A program made the translations under genes and the position numbers. Below, piece by piece: positions 24,908-32,918 of a stretch of 64,000 bases of DNA. This stretch comes from Streptomyces sp. STR69 (GTDB lineage: Bacteria > Actinomycetota > Actinomycetes > Streptomycetales > Streptomycetaceae), in assembly GCF_024519455.1 (NCBI RefSeq), contig NZ_JALJRY010000009.1, positions 153,068 to 217,067 of the forward strand, written 5' to 3'. The stretch's first letter is position 1. Each line of letters begins with the position of its first letter. Under the pieces are notes generated by a model. It had not been told where the DNA came from and made no database searches. It saw only the letters and a program-made list of their open reading frames with translations.

Positions 24908-26323
24908 ATGGCCAAGGCACCCGTACTCACGCCCCGGGCGGAAGATTTCCCCCGCTGGTACCAGGATCTGATCAGCAAGGCCGAGCTGGCCGACAACGGC
25001 CCAGTGCGCGGCTCCATGGTCATCCGACCGTACGGGTACGGCCTTTGGGAGCGGATGCAGGCCGAGATGGACGCCCGCATCAAGGAGACGGGCACCGAGA
25101 ACGCGTACTTCCCGCTGCTGATCCCGCAGTCCTATCTCGCCCGCGAGGCCGACCACGTCGAGGGCTTCGCGCCCGAACTGGCTGTGGTCACCCACGGCGG
25201 CGGCAAGGAGCTGGAGGAGCCCGCGGTCGTCCGGCCCACCTCCGAGATGATCATCAATGAGTACTTCTCGAAGTGGGTGCAGAGCTACCGCGACCTGCCC
25301 CTGCTGATCAACCAATGGGCGAACGTGGTCCGTTGGGAGCTGCGCCCCCGGCTCTTCCTCCGTACGAGCGAGTTCCTGTGGCAGGAGGGCCACACGGCGC
25401 ACGCGACCTACGAGGAGGCGCGCGACTTCGCCGCGCACATCCACCGCAAGGTCTACGAGGACTTCATGGTCAACGTCCTCGCGATGGACGTCGTACCGGG
25501 CCGCAAGACGGTCAAGGAGCGGTTCGCGGGCGCGATCAACACCCTCACCCTCGAAGGGATGATGGGCGACGGCAAGGCGCTGCAGATGGCGACCAGTCAC
25601 GAGCTGGGTCAGAACTTCGCGAAGGCCTTCAACACGCAGTACCTGTCCAAGGAGGGCAAGCAGGAACTGGTCTGGCAGACCTCCTGGGGCTCCACCACGC
25701 GCATGATCGGCGCCCTGGTGATGATGCACGGCGACGACGACGGGCTCCGGGTGCCGCCGCGTCTTGCGCACATCCAGGTGGTCGTTCTCGCGATCAAGGG
25801 CGACGAGGCGGTTCTGGCCAAGGTCCGCGAGCTCGGGGACCGGCTGAAGGCGGCGGGCGTGCGGGTCCGCGTCGACGACCGCACGGACGTCCCCTTCGGG
25901 CGCCGGGCCGTCGACTGGGAGCTCAAGGGCGTACCCGTACGGATCGAGATCGGGCCCCGTGACCTGGAGAACGGCACCGCGATGCTGGCCCGGCGGATCC
26001 CGGGAGGCAAGGAGCCGGTGGCGATCGACTCCCTCGTAGAGCTGCTTCCCGTCGTCCTTGAGGAGGACCAGGCGCTGCTGCTGAAGCAGTCCCGCGAGCG
26101 GCGTGAGTCCCGCACCTCCGAGGTGTCCACGATCGGGGAGGCCGTCGAGGCCGCCACCGCCGGCGGCTGGGCGCGCATCCCGTGGGCGACACTGGGCGAG
26201 GAGGGCGAGGCCCAGCTGGCCGAGCACGCGGTCACCGTACGGTGTCTGGTCGCCGAGGACGGGTCGGTACCGGACGCCGACAAGGCACCCGGTAACGTCG
26301 CGGTCGTGGCGCGCGCCTACTGA
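24908..26323 (+). CDS. proS: Prolyl-tRNA synthetase, archaeal/eukaryotic type (ProS type 3)
   Basis: A 471-residue class II synthetase that charges tRNA-Pro. Motifs are GSMVIRPYGYGLWERMQ, motif 2 NVVRWELRPRLFLRTSEFLWQEGHTAH, and motif 3 TSWGSTTRMIGALVMMHGDDDGLRVPP. The anticodon domain follows (IQVVVLAIKG), then a C-terminal zinc-domain-like region ending in a terminal Tyr (VVARAY), a hallmark of the archaeal/eukaryotic class. The bacterial editing insertion is absent. Streptomyces normally keep a bacterial-type ProRS elsewhere, so this may be a second enzyme (inference). No T-box seen upstream. Confidence 0.93.
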   Translation: MAKAPVLTPRAEDFPRWYQDLISKAELADNGPVRGSMVIRPYGYGLWERMQAEMDARIKETGTENAYFPLLIPQSYLAREADHVEGFAPELAVVTHGGGKELEEPAVVRPTSEMIINEYFSKWVQSYRDLPLLINQWANVVRWELRPRLFLRTSEFLWQEGHTAHATYEEARDFAAHIHRKVYEDFMVNVLAMDVVPGRKTVKERFAGAINTLTLEGMMGDGKALQMATSHELGQNFAKAFNTQYLSKEGKQELVWQTSWGSTTRMIGALVMMHGDDDGLRVPPRLAHIQVVVLAIKGDEAVLAKVRELGDRLKAAGVRVRVDDRTDVPFGRRAVDWELKGVPVRIEIGPRDLENGTAMLARRIPGGKEPVAIDSLVELLPVVLEEDQALLLKQSRERRESRTSEVSTIGEAVEAATAGGWARIPWATLGEEGEAQLAEHAVTVRCLVAEDGSVPDADKAPGNVAVVARAY

Positions 26324-26386
26324 AGCGACGGCCTCCGGCGGCAGAGCGACCGAAAGGCCTCTTGCGCAACGGCGGACAACAGCTCC

Positions 26387-26417
26387 CCCGGCGCGCGGAC
26401 ACCGTCTACGCGCCGGG
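26387..26417 (+). terminator. Hairpin after proS
   Basis: CCCGGCGCG (26387-26395) pairs perfectly with CGCGCCGGG (26409-26417) across a 13-base loop, 64 bp after the proS stop. Confidence 0.6.
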
Positions 26418-26583
26418 TCGTATCTCGGACTACGCACCAGCTTGGTATGAGCTGTGAGGCTTCTCCGCAGATCAGCGCACCTGCCCTCGTCAGGACGCAT
26501 CAGTGCCAACTGACGGGTACGTGCAAATTATTTGGGATGGCCCGGAATCGGAACACAGGGGCACTCCGGCTCGTTGTCATTAC

Positions 26584-27180
26584 GTGAGCACGACACAGAC
26601 ACCACCTGTTCTCGCCGCAGAGCTGGCAGAGGCGTGGGCCGACATTCAGCGGTACCACCCCGAACTGCCCGATCTGGCCGCGCCCGAGTCCCTGATCGGA
26701 GAGTCGTCGTCCGCCTGCGGACACGAGCTCTCCTTCGAGCGACTGCTCCATGAGGCAGTCCATGGCATCGCCGCCGCACGCGGCGTGCGCGACACGTCCC
26801 GTGCCGGTCGCTACCACAACCGCAGATTCCTCGCGATCGCCGAGGAGCTGGGCCTGGACCACCCCGACGAACCGCACCCCAGCAGTGGTTTCTCGCTGGT
26901 CCAGCTCAACCCCGAGGCCAAGCGGCGCTACCGGCCGACGATGGAGCGTCTCCAGCGCGCGCTGAAGGCGCACACCGTCGCCACCTCGGCGGACACCTCC
27001 CGCACCTTCCGCGGCCCGGCCGCCCGGCACGGTTCGTCCGGTGGGGGCGTCCGCGTCAAGGCGGTGTGCGACTGCGGTCGTAACGTACGGGTCGTCCCGT
27101 CGGTGCTGGCCCAGGCGCCGATCGTGTGCGGGGGCTGCGGCAAGCCCTTCCGCATTCCGGAGGTCGTGGGCGCGGCCTGA
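26584..27180 (+). CDS. SprT-like zinc metalloprotease-fold protein with C-terminal zinc ribbon
   Basis: A 198-residue protein not named in model organisms. The core FERLLHEAVHGIAAARGVRDTSRAGRYHNRRFLAIAEELGL contains HEAVH, the HExxH zinc motif, with a later His (YHNRRF) in the usual SprT-like arrangement. The C-terminus has a CxC...CGGC zinc ribbon (CDCGRNVRV, CGGCGKPFRI). SprT/Spartan relatives cleave DNA-protein crosslinks; whether this one does is unknown. The GTG at 26584 (STTQTPPVLAAEL) is chosen because the preceding DNA is A/T-rich and promoter-like; a GTG at 26503 is the alternative. Confidence 0.75.
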   Translation: MSTTQTPPVLAAELAEAWADIQRYHPELPDLAAPESLIGESSSACGHELSFERLLHEAVHGIAAARGVRDTSRAGRYHNRRFLAIAEELGLDHPDEPHPSSGFSLVQLNPEAKRRYRPTMERLQRALKAHTVATSADTSRTFRGPAARHGSSGGGVRVKAVCDCGRNVRVVPSVLAQAPIVCGGCGKPFRIPEVVGAA

Positions 27181-27209
27181 GGGTGCGGCTGCTCGTGGCA
27201 GCCGCACCC
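27181..27209 (+). terminator. Terminator after the SprT-like gene
   Basis: GGGTGCGGCTGC and GCAGCCGCACCC form a perfect 12-bp stem with the loop TCGTG, starting immediately after the stop codon. Confidence 0.85.
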
Positions 27210-27466
27210 CGCAGGGCGGGTTGCGTACACCCGCGCCGGTCACCTCCCGGCGCCGGGTGTCGCTTCCGCATGGGCCGGGGTATGCGGGGGCATGCCCCCC
27301 GGTCGGGCGAACCGCCAGGGTGTGGCACAATGGCTAGCTGTACTCGACAGCCGCACAGGAACCCTCTCGCCTCCGGCTGACGCGTCCATCGGGCACTCGG
27401 GTACCGCAACCCCACGCGGCCATCTCGCCGTGCCCAACCACGTCAAAACCAGGAGAACCCACTCCC

Positions 27467-27886
27467 GTGGCAGTCAAGATCAAGCTGAAGCGTCTGGGCA
27501 AGATCCGTTCGCCTCACTACCGCATCGTCGTCGCCGACTCCCGTACCCGCCGTGACGGCCGGGCCATCGAGGAGATCGGTCTGTACCACCCGGTGCAGAA
27601 CCCCTCGCGCATCGAGGTCGACACGGACCGCGCGCAGTACTGGCTGGGTGTCGGCGCGCAGCCGACCGAGCCCGTCCTCGCCATCCTGAAGCTCACCGGC
27701 GACTGGCAGAAGTTCAAGGGCCTGCCGGCCCCGGCTCCGCTGCTCGTTGCCGCGCCGAAGGCCGCACGCCCCGTGTTCGACGCCCTCGGTGGCGACGACG
27801 CGAGCAAGGGTGAGGCCATCACCCAGAAGAAGAAGGCCGACAAGAAGGACGAGGCTGCGGCCGAGTCCGAGTCGACCGAGGCCTGA
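27467..27886 (+). CDS. rpsP: 30S ribosomal protein bS16
   Basis: A 139-residue small-subunit protein. MAVKIKLKRLGKIRSPHYRIVVADSRTRRDGR...IGLYHP is diagnostic. The core ends near residue 85; an Ala/Lys/Glu-rich extension (GEAITQKKKADKKDEAAAESESTEA) is usual in actinobacteria. GTG start. First gene of the rpsP-khpA-rimM-trmD-rplS operon. Confidence 0.97.
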   Translation: MAVKIKLKRLGKIRSPHYRIVVADSRTRRDGRAIEEIGLYHPVQNPSRIEVDTDRAQYWLGVGAQPTEPVLAILKLTGDWQKFKGLPAPAPLLVAAPKAARPVFDALGGDDASKGEAITQKKKADKKDEAAAESESTEA

Positions 27887-27888
27887 GC

Positions 27889-28128
27889 ATGCTCGAGGAG
27901 GCTCTCGAGCACCTCGTGAAGGGCATCGTCGACAACCCTGACGATGTGCAGGTCGCCTCGCGCGACCTGCGTCGCGGGCGCGTGCTGGAGGTCCGGGTGC
28001 ACCCCGACGACCTCGGCAAGGTGATCGGCCGCAACGGCCGCACCGCTCGCGCTCTGCGCACCGTCGTGGGCGCCATCGGCGGCCGAGGCGTCCGCGTCGA
28101 CCTCGTCGACGTGGACCACGTCCGCTGA
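27889..28128 (+). CDS. khpA: KH-domain RNA-binding protein KhpA
   Basis: A 79-residue single-KH protein, always between rpsP and rimM in Gram-positives. The GxxG loop is GRNG (VIGRNGRTARALRTVVGAI), and the start is EALEHLVKGIVDNPDDVQV. It starts two bases after the rpsP stop, so it is translationally coupled. KhpA binds many RNAs with KhpB and affects division or translation in other bacteria. The 3' end is tandemly duplicated. Confidence 0.95.
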   Translation: MLEEALEHLVKGIVDNPDDVQVASRDLRRGRVLEVRVHPDDLGKVIGRNGRTARALRTVVGAIGGRGVRVDLVDVDHVR

Positions 28129-28156
28129 CGTTCGTGGATCACATCCACTGACGTCT
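28111..28156 (+). repeat. 23-bp tandem duplication over the khpA stop codon
   Basis: Two adjacent 23-bp units (28111-28133 and 28134-28156; both match GTGGAyCACrTCCrCTGACGT) share 18 of 23 bases, all five differences being transitions. The second TGA is out of frame with the first. Confidence 0.85.
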
Positions 28157-28233
28157 ATCGCAAACCGGCTCGGGCCGGGGAGGGCCTGCGGGCCGTCCCC
28201 GGCCCGTCGTCGTACTACAGGAGATCAAGCACA

Positions 28234-28794
28234 GTGCAGCTGGTAGTCGCTCGTATCGGCCGCGCCCATGGCATCAAGGGCGAGGTCACCGTCGAGGTAC
28301 GCACCGACGAGCCGGAACTCAGGCTCGCCCCCGGAGCCGTCCTGGCCACCGAACCCGCCGCCACCGGCCCCCTGACCATCGAGACCGGCCGGGTCCACAG
28401 CGGCCGGCTCCTCCTGCGCTTCGAGGGCGTCAGCGACCGCACCGGCGCCGAGGCCCTGCGCAACACCCTCCTGATCGCCGAGATCGACCCGGAGGAGCTG
28501 CCGGAGGAGGAGGACGAGTACTACGACCACCAGCTGATGGACCTCGACGTCGTCACCAAGGACGGCGAGGAGGTCGGCCGGATCACCGAGATCTCACACC
28601 TGCCCTCCCAGGACCTCTTCATCGTCGAGCGGCCCGACGGCAGCGAGGTGATGATCCCGTTCGTCGAGTCGATCGTCATCGAGATCGACCTGGAGGAGCA
28701 GCGCGCGGTCATCGACCCGCCGCCCGGGCTGATCGACGACCGCGCGGAGATCGTGTCGAGCCGGGAAGACTCCTCGGAGGACACGGACGCATGA
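28234..28794 (+). CDS. rimM: Ribosome maturation factor RimM
   Basis: A 186-residue factor that binds uS19 and assists 30S head maturation. The N-terminal domain begins QLVVARIGRAHGIKGEVTVEVRTDEPE; the PRC-barrel domain holds YYDHQLMDLDVVTKDGEEVGRI and MIPFVESIVIEIDLEEQRAVIDPPPGLID. A GTG start follows GGAGATCAAGCACA. Its stop overlaps the trmD start by four bases. Confidence 0.95.
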   Translation: MQLVVARIGRAHGIKGEVTVEVRTDEPELRLAPGAVLATEPAATGPLTIETGRVHSGRLLLRFEGVSDRTGAEALRNTLLIAEIDPEELPEEEDEYYDHQLMDLDVVTKDGEEVGRITEISHLPSQDLFIVERPDGSEVMIPFVESIVIEIDLEEQRAVIDPPPGLIDDRAEIVSSREDSSEDTDA

Positions 28795-29624
28795 GGCTCG
28801 ACGTCGTCACGATCTTCCCCGAGTACCTCGAACCGCTGAACGTCTCCCTCGTCGGCAAGGCACGCGCGCGTGGACAGCTGAATGTGCACGTGCATGATCT
28901 GCGCTCCTGGACGTACGACCGCCACAACACGGTCGACGACACCCCCTACGGCGGCGGCCCCGGCATGGTCATGAAGACCGAGCCCTGGGGCGACGCCCTG
29001 GACTCCGTCCTGGCCGACGGCTACGAGACGGGCTCCGCCGCGCCCGCGCTCATCGTGCCCACGCCCAGCGGCCGGCCCTTCACCCAGGAACTCGCCGTGG
29101 AGCTCTCCGAGCGCCCCTGGCTGGTCTTCACACCCGCCCGCTACGAAGGCATCGACCGGCGGGTCATCGACGAGTACGCGACCCGTATGCCCGTCTACGA
29201 GGTGTCCATCGGCGACTACGTGCTCGCCGGCGGCGAGGCGGCCGTCCTGGTCGTCACGGAGGCCGTGGCACGGCTCCTGCCCGGTGTCCTGGGCAACGCC
29301 GAGTCCCACCGCGACGACTCCTTCGCGCCCGGCGCCATGGCCAACCTCCTGGAGGGGCCGATCTACACCAAGCCGCCCGTCTGGCGCGGCCGGGACATCC
29401 CGGACGTGCTGCTCAGCGGTCACCACGGAAAGATCGCCCGCTGGCGGCGCGACGAGGCGCTGAAGCGCACGGCCGCCCACCGGCCCGACCTGATCGAGCG
29501 CTGCGAGCCCAAGGCCTTCGACAAGAAGGACCGCGAGATGCTCTCGATCCTGGGCTGGGCCCCGGACCCGGAGGGGGAGCCGTACGGCCGATTTTGGCGC
29601 AGGCCGGACGGCGTGGAAGAATAG
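28791..29624 (+). CDS. trmD: tRNA (guanine-37-N1)-methyltransferase TrmD
   Basis: A 277-residue SPOUT methyltransferase that makes m1G37 to prevent +1 frameshifting. MRLDVVTIFPEYLEPLNVSLVGKA, DTPYGGGPGMVMKTEP and YEVSIGDYVLAGGEAAVLV (trefoil-knot SAM site) are conserved. ATG overlaps rimM (ATGA). Length is slightly above the E. coli enzyme. Confidence 0.96.
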   Translation: MRLDVVTIFPEYLEPLNVSLVGKARARGQLNVHVHDLRSWTYDRHNTVDDTPYGGGPGMVMKTEPWGDALDSVLADGYETGSAAPALIVPTPSGRPFTQELAVELSERPWLVFTPARYEGIDRRVIDEYATRMPVYEVSIGDYVLAGGEAAVLVVTEAVARLLPGVLGNAESHRDDSFAPGAMANLLEGPIYTKPPVWRGRDIPDVLLSGHHGKIARWRRDEALKRTAAHRPDLIERCEPKAFDKKDREMLSILGWAPDPEGEPYGRFWRRPDGVEE

Positions 29625-29757
29625 GTCGTTGTTGTGCGTCGTCCGGCGTGCGCCCCTGCCACAGGGGGACACGACGCCCGCCCCGACACGGACAACATCC
29701 TTCACCTCACCTATCTCCCGTCGGTGACCTGTGGCATCGATGAAGAAAGCAGACGAA

Positions 29758-30108
29758 ATGTCCCACCTGCTCGACATCGTCGACGGCGCCTCGCTGCGCA
29801 CCGACATCCCGGCCTTCCGCCCGGGTGACACCGTCAACGTCCACGTCCGCGTCATCGAGGGCAACCGCTCCCGTGTGCAGCAGTTCAAGGGCGTAGTCAT
29901 CCGTCGCCAGGGCGCCGGTGTCCGCGAGACCTTCACGGTCCGCAAGGTCTCGTTCTCCGTCGGCGTGGAGCGCACCTTCCCGGTGCACACCCCGATCGTC
30001 GAGAAGATCGAGCTCGTGACCCGTGGCGACGTCCGTCGCGCGAAGCTGTACTACCTCCGTGACCTGCGCGGCAAGGCCGCGAAGATCAAGGAGAAGCGCG
30101 ACAACTAG
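29758..30108 (+). CDS. rplS: 50S ribosomal protein bL19
   Basis: A 116-residue large-subunit protein at the subunit interface. FRPGDTVNVHVRVIEGNRSRVQQFKGVVIRRQGAGV and the signature IELVTRGDVRRAKLYYLRDLRGKAAKI are diagnostic. The chosen ATG gives MSHLLDIVD; nine upstream in-frame codons lack support. Last gene of the operon, 45 bp before the signal peptidase cluster. Confidence 0.96.
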   Translation: MSHLLDIVDGASLRTDIPAFRPGDTVNVHVRVIEGNRSRVQQFKGVVIRRQGAGVRETFTVRKVSFSVGVERTFPVHTPIVEKIELVTRGDVRRAKLYYLRDLRGKAAKIKEKRDN

Positions 30109-30126
30109 TCGCCCTGCGGGGTTCAT

Positions 30127-30155
30127 ATCGGAGCCGGATAATATCTGGCTCCGAT
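30127..30155. promoter_or_regulatory. 29-bp palindrome over the sipW -10 region and start codon
   Basis: ATCGGAGCC (30127-30135) pairs with GGCTCCGAT (30147-30155); inside, GATA-A-TATC is also symmetrical. GATAAT (30137-30142) would be a good -10. The right arm includes the AT of the start codon, so transcription from here would be nearly leaderless. Confidence 0.55.
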
Positions 30156-30870
30156 GGACACCGAACCACAGCCGACAGAGCGCGACCGCTCCTCCCGCCC
30201 TTCCGACTCCGAGGACATCTCGGACATCGGAGGACCGGAGGGACGGTCGCGTTTCGCGTTGCTGTCGCGTGTCGTCGAGTGGCTGCCCGGCGGCCGGATC
30301 ACCCTGACTGCCCTGGTCTGTCTGGTGTTCCTGCTGCTGCTCAACACCTTCTTGGTCCAGCCTTTCCAGATTCCCAGCGGATCCATGGAATCCGGATTGA
30401 GGATCGGCGACCGCGTTCTCGTAAATAAGTTGGCGTACCGTTTTGGTGCCCATCCGAGGCGCGGCGACATCGTTGTGTTCGACGGCACCGGCTATTTCGG
30501 GGACGCCGACTACATCAAGCGCGTTGTGGGTGTGGGGGGAGACCGCGTGGTCTGCTGCGACGAGAAGGGGAGGCTCCAGGTGAACGGGCGGTCGGTCGAC
30601 GAGACGGCGTTCCTGTACCCCGGTGACACCCCGTCCAGCGTGCCGTTCGACGTGGTGGTGCCCTCCGGCACACTCTTCGTCCTCGGTGACCACCGCAGCG
30701 ACTCAAGCGACTCCCGGGATCACCTGGGCGACCCGGGCGGAGGCATGATTCCCGTTGGTGACGTCATCGGACGAGCCGATTGGATTGTCTGGCCCGCCGG
30801 GCACTGGACCCACCTCGTCCGACCCGGTGCCTACGCGCGCGTACCCGCCGCGGACGGCGCCCATGGGTAA
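30154..30870 (+). CDS. sipW: Type I signal peptidase SipW
   Basis: A 238-residue membrane protease that removes signal peptides from exported proteins. A hydrophilic N-terminus, one membrane segment (ITLTALVCLVFLLLLNTFLV, about 50-69), catalytic Ser in QIPSGSMESG (Ser77), general-base Lys in DYIKRVVGVGGD (about 120), and box E GDHRSDSSDSRDH. First of four paralogues in tandem, as described in S. lividans and S. coelicolor (sipWXYZ). Overlaps sipX by 8 bp. Confidence 0.94.
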   Translation: MDTEPQPTERDRSSRPSDSEDISDIGGPEGRSRFALLSRVVEWLPGGRITLTALVCLVFLLLLNTFLVQPFQIPSGSMESGLRIGDRVLVNKLAYRFGAHPRRGDIVVFDGTGYFGDADYIKRVVGVGGDRVVCCDEKGRLQVNGRSVDETAFLYPGDTPSSVPFDVVVPSGTLFVLGDHRSDSSDSRDHLGDPGGGMIPVGDVIGRADWIVWPAGHWTHLVRPGAYARVPAADGAHG

Positions 30871-31978
30871 CCGCGGCAGGCCGCGCGGCGCGACGCCGCC
30901 GGGCGGCTCCTTCGGGAACGAGAACCTGCTGCCGACCGGCTTCCGGCGCGCGGGCGCGCTGGCCCCGGCCGGGGGCGCCGGCCGCAGCCGGGCCGAGCGG
31001 CGCAAGCTCCAGCGCAAGGTCAAGCGACGGCGCAGGCGCGGCGCGGTCCGGGAGATACCCCTCCTGGTGGGCGTCGCCGTCCTCATAGCGCTCGTCCTGA
31101 AGACCTTCCTCGTCCAGGCGTTCGTGATCCCGTCGGGCTCCATGGAGCAGACGATCCGCATCGGGGACCGGGTCCTGGTCGACAAGTTCACCCCGTGGTT
31201 CGGCTCCGAGCCCAAGCGCGGCGACGTCGTCGTCTTCCACGACCCGGGGGGCTGGCTCGCGGACGAACAGACCACCAAGAAGAACGACCCCGTCGTCGTC
31301 AAGCAGGTCAAGGAAGGCCTCCAGTTCATCGGCCTGCTGCCGTCCGACAACGAGAAGGACCTCATCAAGCGGGTCATCGGCGTCGGCGGCGACCACGTCA
31401 AGTGCTGTGACTCGGAAGGGCGGGTGACCGTCAACGGGGTTCCCCTGACCGAGGCCGACTACCTGTATCCCGGGAACGCGCCGTCCGAGACGGCGTTCGA
31501 CATCACCGTCCCCAAGGGCCGGCTGTGGGTGATGGGCGACCACCGCGGCAACTCGGCCGACTCCCGGGCACACCAGAACACCAGCTACGGCGGCACGGTC
31601 GCGCTCTCCTCGGTGGTGGGGCGGGCCAAGGTGATCGCCTGGCCGATGGGCCACTGGACCAGCCTGAACGAACCTAAAACCTTCGCATCGGTTTCCAACT
31701 CCGTGTCGGGGACGACCGCCGGTCCTGAACTGTCGCATAGGGTTGCCCCGGTCGATCCGAACGGATCGGTCCAACTCCCGAGCCCTGCGGAACTCCCGCT
31801 CGTTATGGGAGTGGTGGGCCTGCGCCGAGGATGGGGCAGGCGGCGGCACAGAGTAAGGAGTTGGCGTGGGGGATGTGGCGGTTGGCGCACGGTCCGGACA
31901 CGACGGCGAGGAGCACCAGGGACATCCCGTGGAAGCACCCGTCCCGGCCGCGGACAGCGCCGTGACCTCCGGGAGTGA
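30863..31978 (+). CDS. sipX: Type I signal peptidase SipX
   Basis: A 371-residue paralogue. The N-terminus is Arg/Lys-rich (ERRKLQRKVKRRRRRGAV), then one membrane segment (LLVGVAVLIALVLKTFLVQ), Ser in VIPSGSMEQ, Lys in DLIKRVIGVGGD and GDHRGNSADSR. Odd: after the conserved part the frame continues through a Gly/Arg/Trp-rich tail that overlaps sipY by 113 bp. The start ATG is within the sipW end. Confidence 0.92.
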   Translation: MGNRGRPRGATPPGGSFGNENLLPTGFRRAGALAPAGGAGRSRAERRKLQRKVKRRRRRGAVREIPLLVGVAVLIALVLKTFLVQAFVIPSGSMEQTIRIGDRVLVDKFTPWFGSEPKRGDVVVFHDPGGWLADEQTTKKNDPVVVKQVKEGLQFIGLLPSDNEKDLIKRVIGVGGDHVKCCDSEGRVTVNGVPLTEADYLYPGNAPSETAFDITVPKGRLWVMGDHRGNSADSRAHQNTSYGGTVALSSVVGRAKVIAWPMGHWTSLNEPKTFASVSNSVSGTTAGPELSHRVAPVDPNGSVQLPSPAELPLVMGVVGLRRGWGRRRHRVRSWRGGCGGWRTVRTRRRGAPGTSRGSTRPGRGQRRDLRE

Positions 31979-32840
31979 CGCCGGAGCGGACGAGGACGGT
32001 ACGGCGCCGGGTGAGGCGACCCGGACCGAGGAAGTGGGGTCGGGCGACTCGACCCCTCCGGTGAAGAAGCCGCGCTCCTTCTGGAAGGAGCTGCCGATCC
32101 TGATCGTCATCGCGCTCGTCCTGGCGCTGCTGATCAAGACGTTCCTGGTGCAGGCGTTCTCGATCCCCTCCGACTCGATGCAGAACACCCTCCAGCAGGG
32201 TGACCGCGTCCTGGTCGACAAGCTCACCCCGTGGTTCGGGTCCAAGCCCGAGCGCGGTGAGGTCGTCGTCTTCCACGACCCGGACGACTGGCTGGCGGGT
32301 GAGCCGACGGCGAACCCCAACGCCCTGCAGACGGTGCTCAGTTGGATCGGCCTGATGCCGTCCGCCCAGGAGAAGGACCTGATCAAGCGGGTCATCGGCG
32401 TCGGCGGCGACACGGTCTCCTGCAGCGGCACCGGCCCGCTGATGGTCAACGGCAAGGCGTTGAACGAGCCGTACGTCTACCCGGGCAACACCCCGTGCAC
32501 CAACGACGACCAGGGTGGTCAGTTCACCGTCAAGGTCCCCAAGGGTGACATCTGGGTGATGGGCGACCACCGGCAGAACTCGCGGGACTCGCGCTACAAC
32601 CAGTCCGACAAGCACCACGGCATGGTCCCGGTGAAGGAGGTCGTCGGCCGCGCGATCGTCAAGGCCTGGCCCATCAACCGCTGGGGCACGCTGCCGATCC
32701 CGGACACCTTCGACCAGACCGGCATCAACACGCAGGCCTCGGCCTCCCGGCTGCTGACGGCCGCACCGGAGGGCCTCGCCCTCGTCGGCGTGCTGCCGCT
32801 GGCCCTGTGGCGCCGCAGGCGGTCCGCCAAGGTGGAGTAA
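31866..32840 (+). CDS. sipY: Type I signal peptidase SipY
   Basis: A 324-residue paralogue, the main enzyme for secretion in S. lividans by published work. An acidic N-terminal region (about 1-70), membrane segment LPILIVIALVLALLIKTFLVQ, Ser in SIPSDSMQN, Lys in DLIKRVIGVGGD, GDHRQNSRDSR, and a C-terminal second hydrophobic segment (GLALVGVLPLALW) with an RRRR anchor. The GTG has a perfect AAGGAG site at 31855-31860, which fixes this start despite the overlap with sipX. Confidence 0.93.
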   Translation: MGDVAVGARSGHDGEEHQGHPVEAPVPAADSAVTSGSDAGADEDGTAPGEATRTEEVGSGDSTPPVKKPRSFWKELPILIVIALVLALLIKTFLVQAFSIPSDSMQNTLQQGDRVLVDKLTPWFGSKPERGEVVVFHDPDDWLAGEPTANPNALQTVLSWIGLMPSAQEKDLIKRVIGVGGDTVSCSGTGPLMVNGKALNEPYVYPGNTPCTNDDQGGQFTVKVPKGDIWVMGDHRQNSRDSRYNQSDKHHGMVPVKEVVGRAIVKAWPINRWGTLPIPDTFDQTGINTQASASRLLTAAPEGLALVGVLPLALWRRRRSAKVE

Positions 32841-32918
32841 AGGCCTTGTAGAGCTTGTGACCTTGGTCCCGGAGGAAGGGCTGACCACCCTCGGTACCGC
32901 CGGGTAGGGTGCGGACCC

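Noticed and set aside
27310..27350. tRNA-like stretch with GGCACAATGGCTAGCTG before rpsP
   Set aside because: No cloverleaf or T-arm sequence; more likely promoter DNA.
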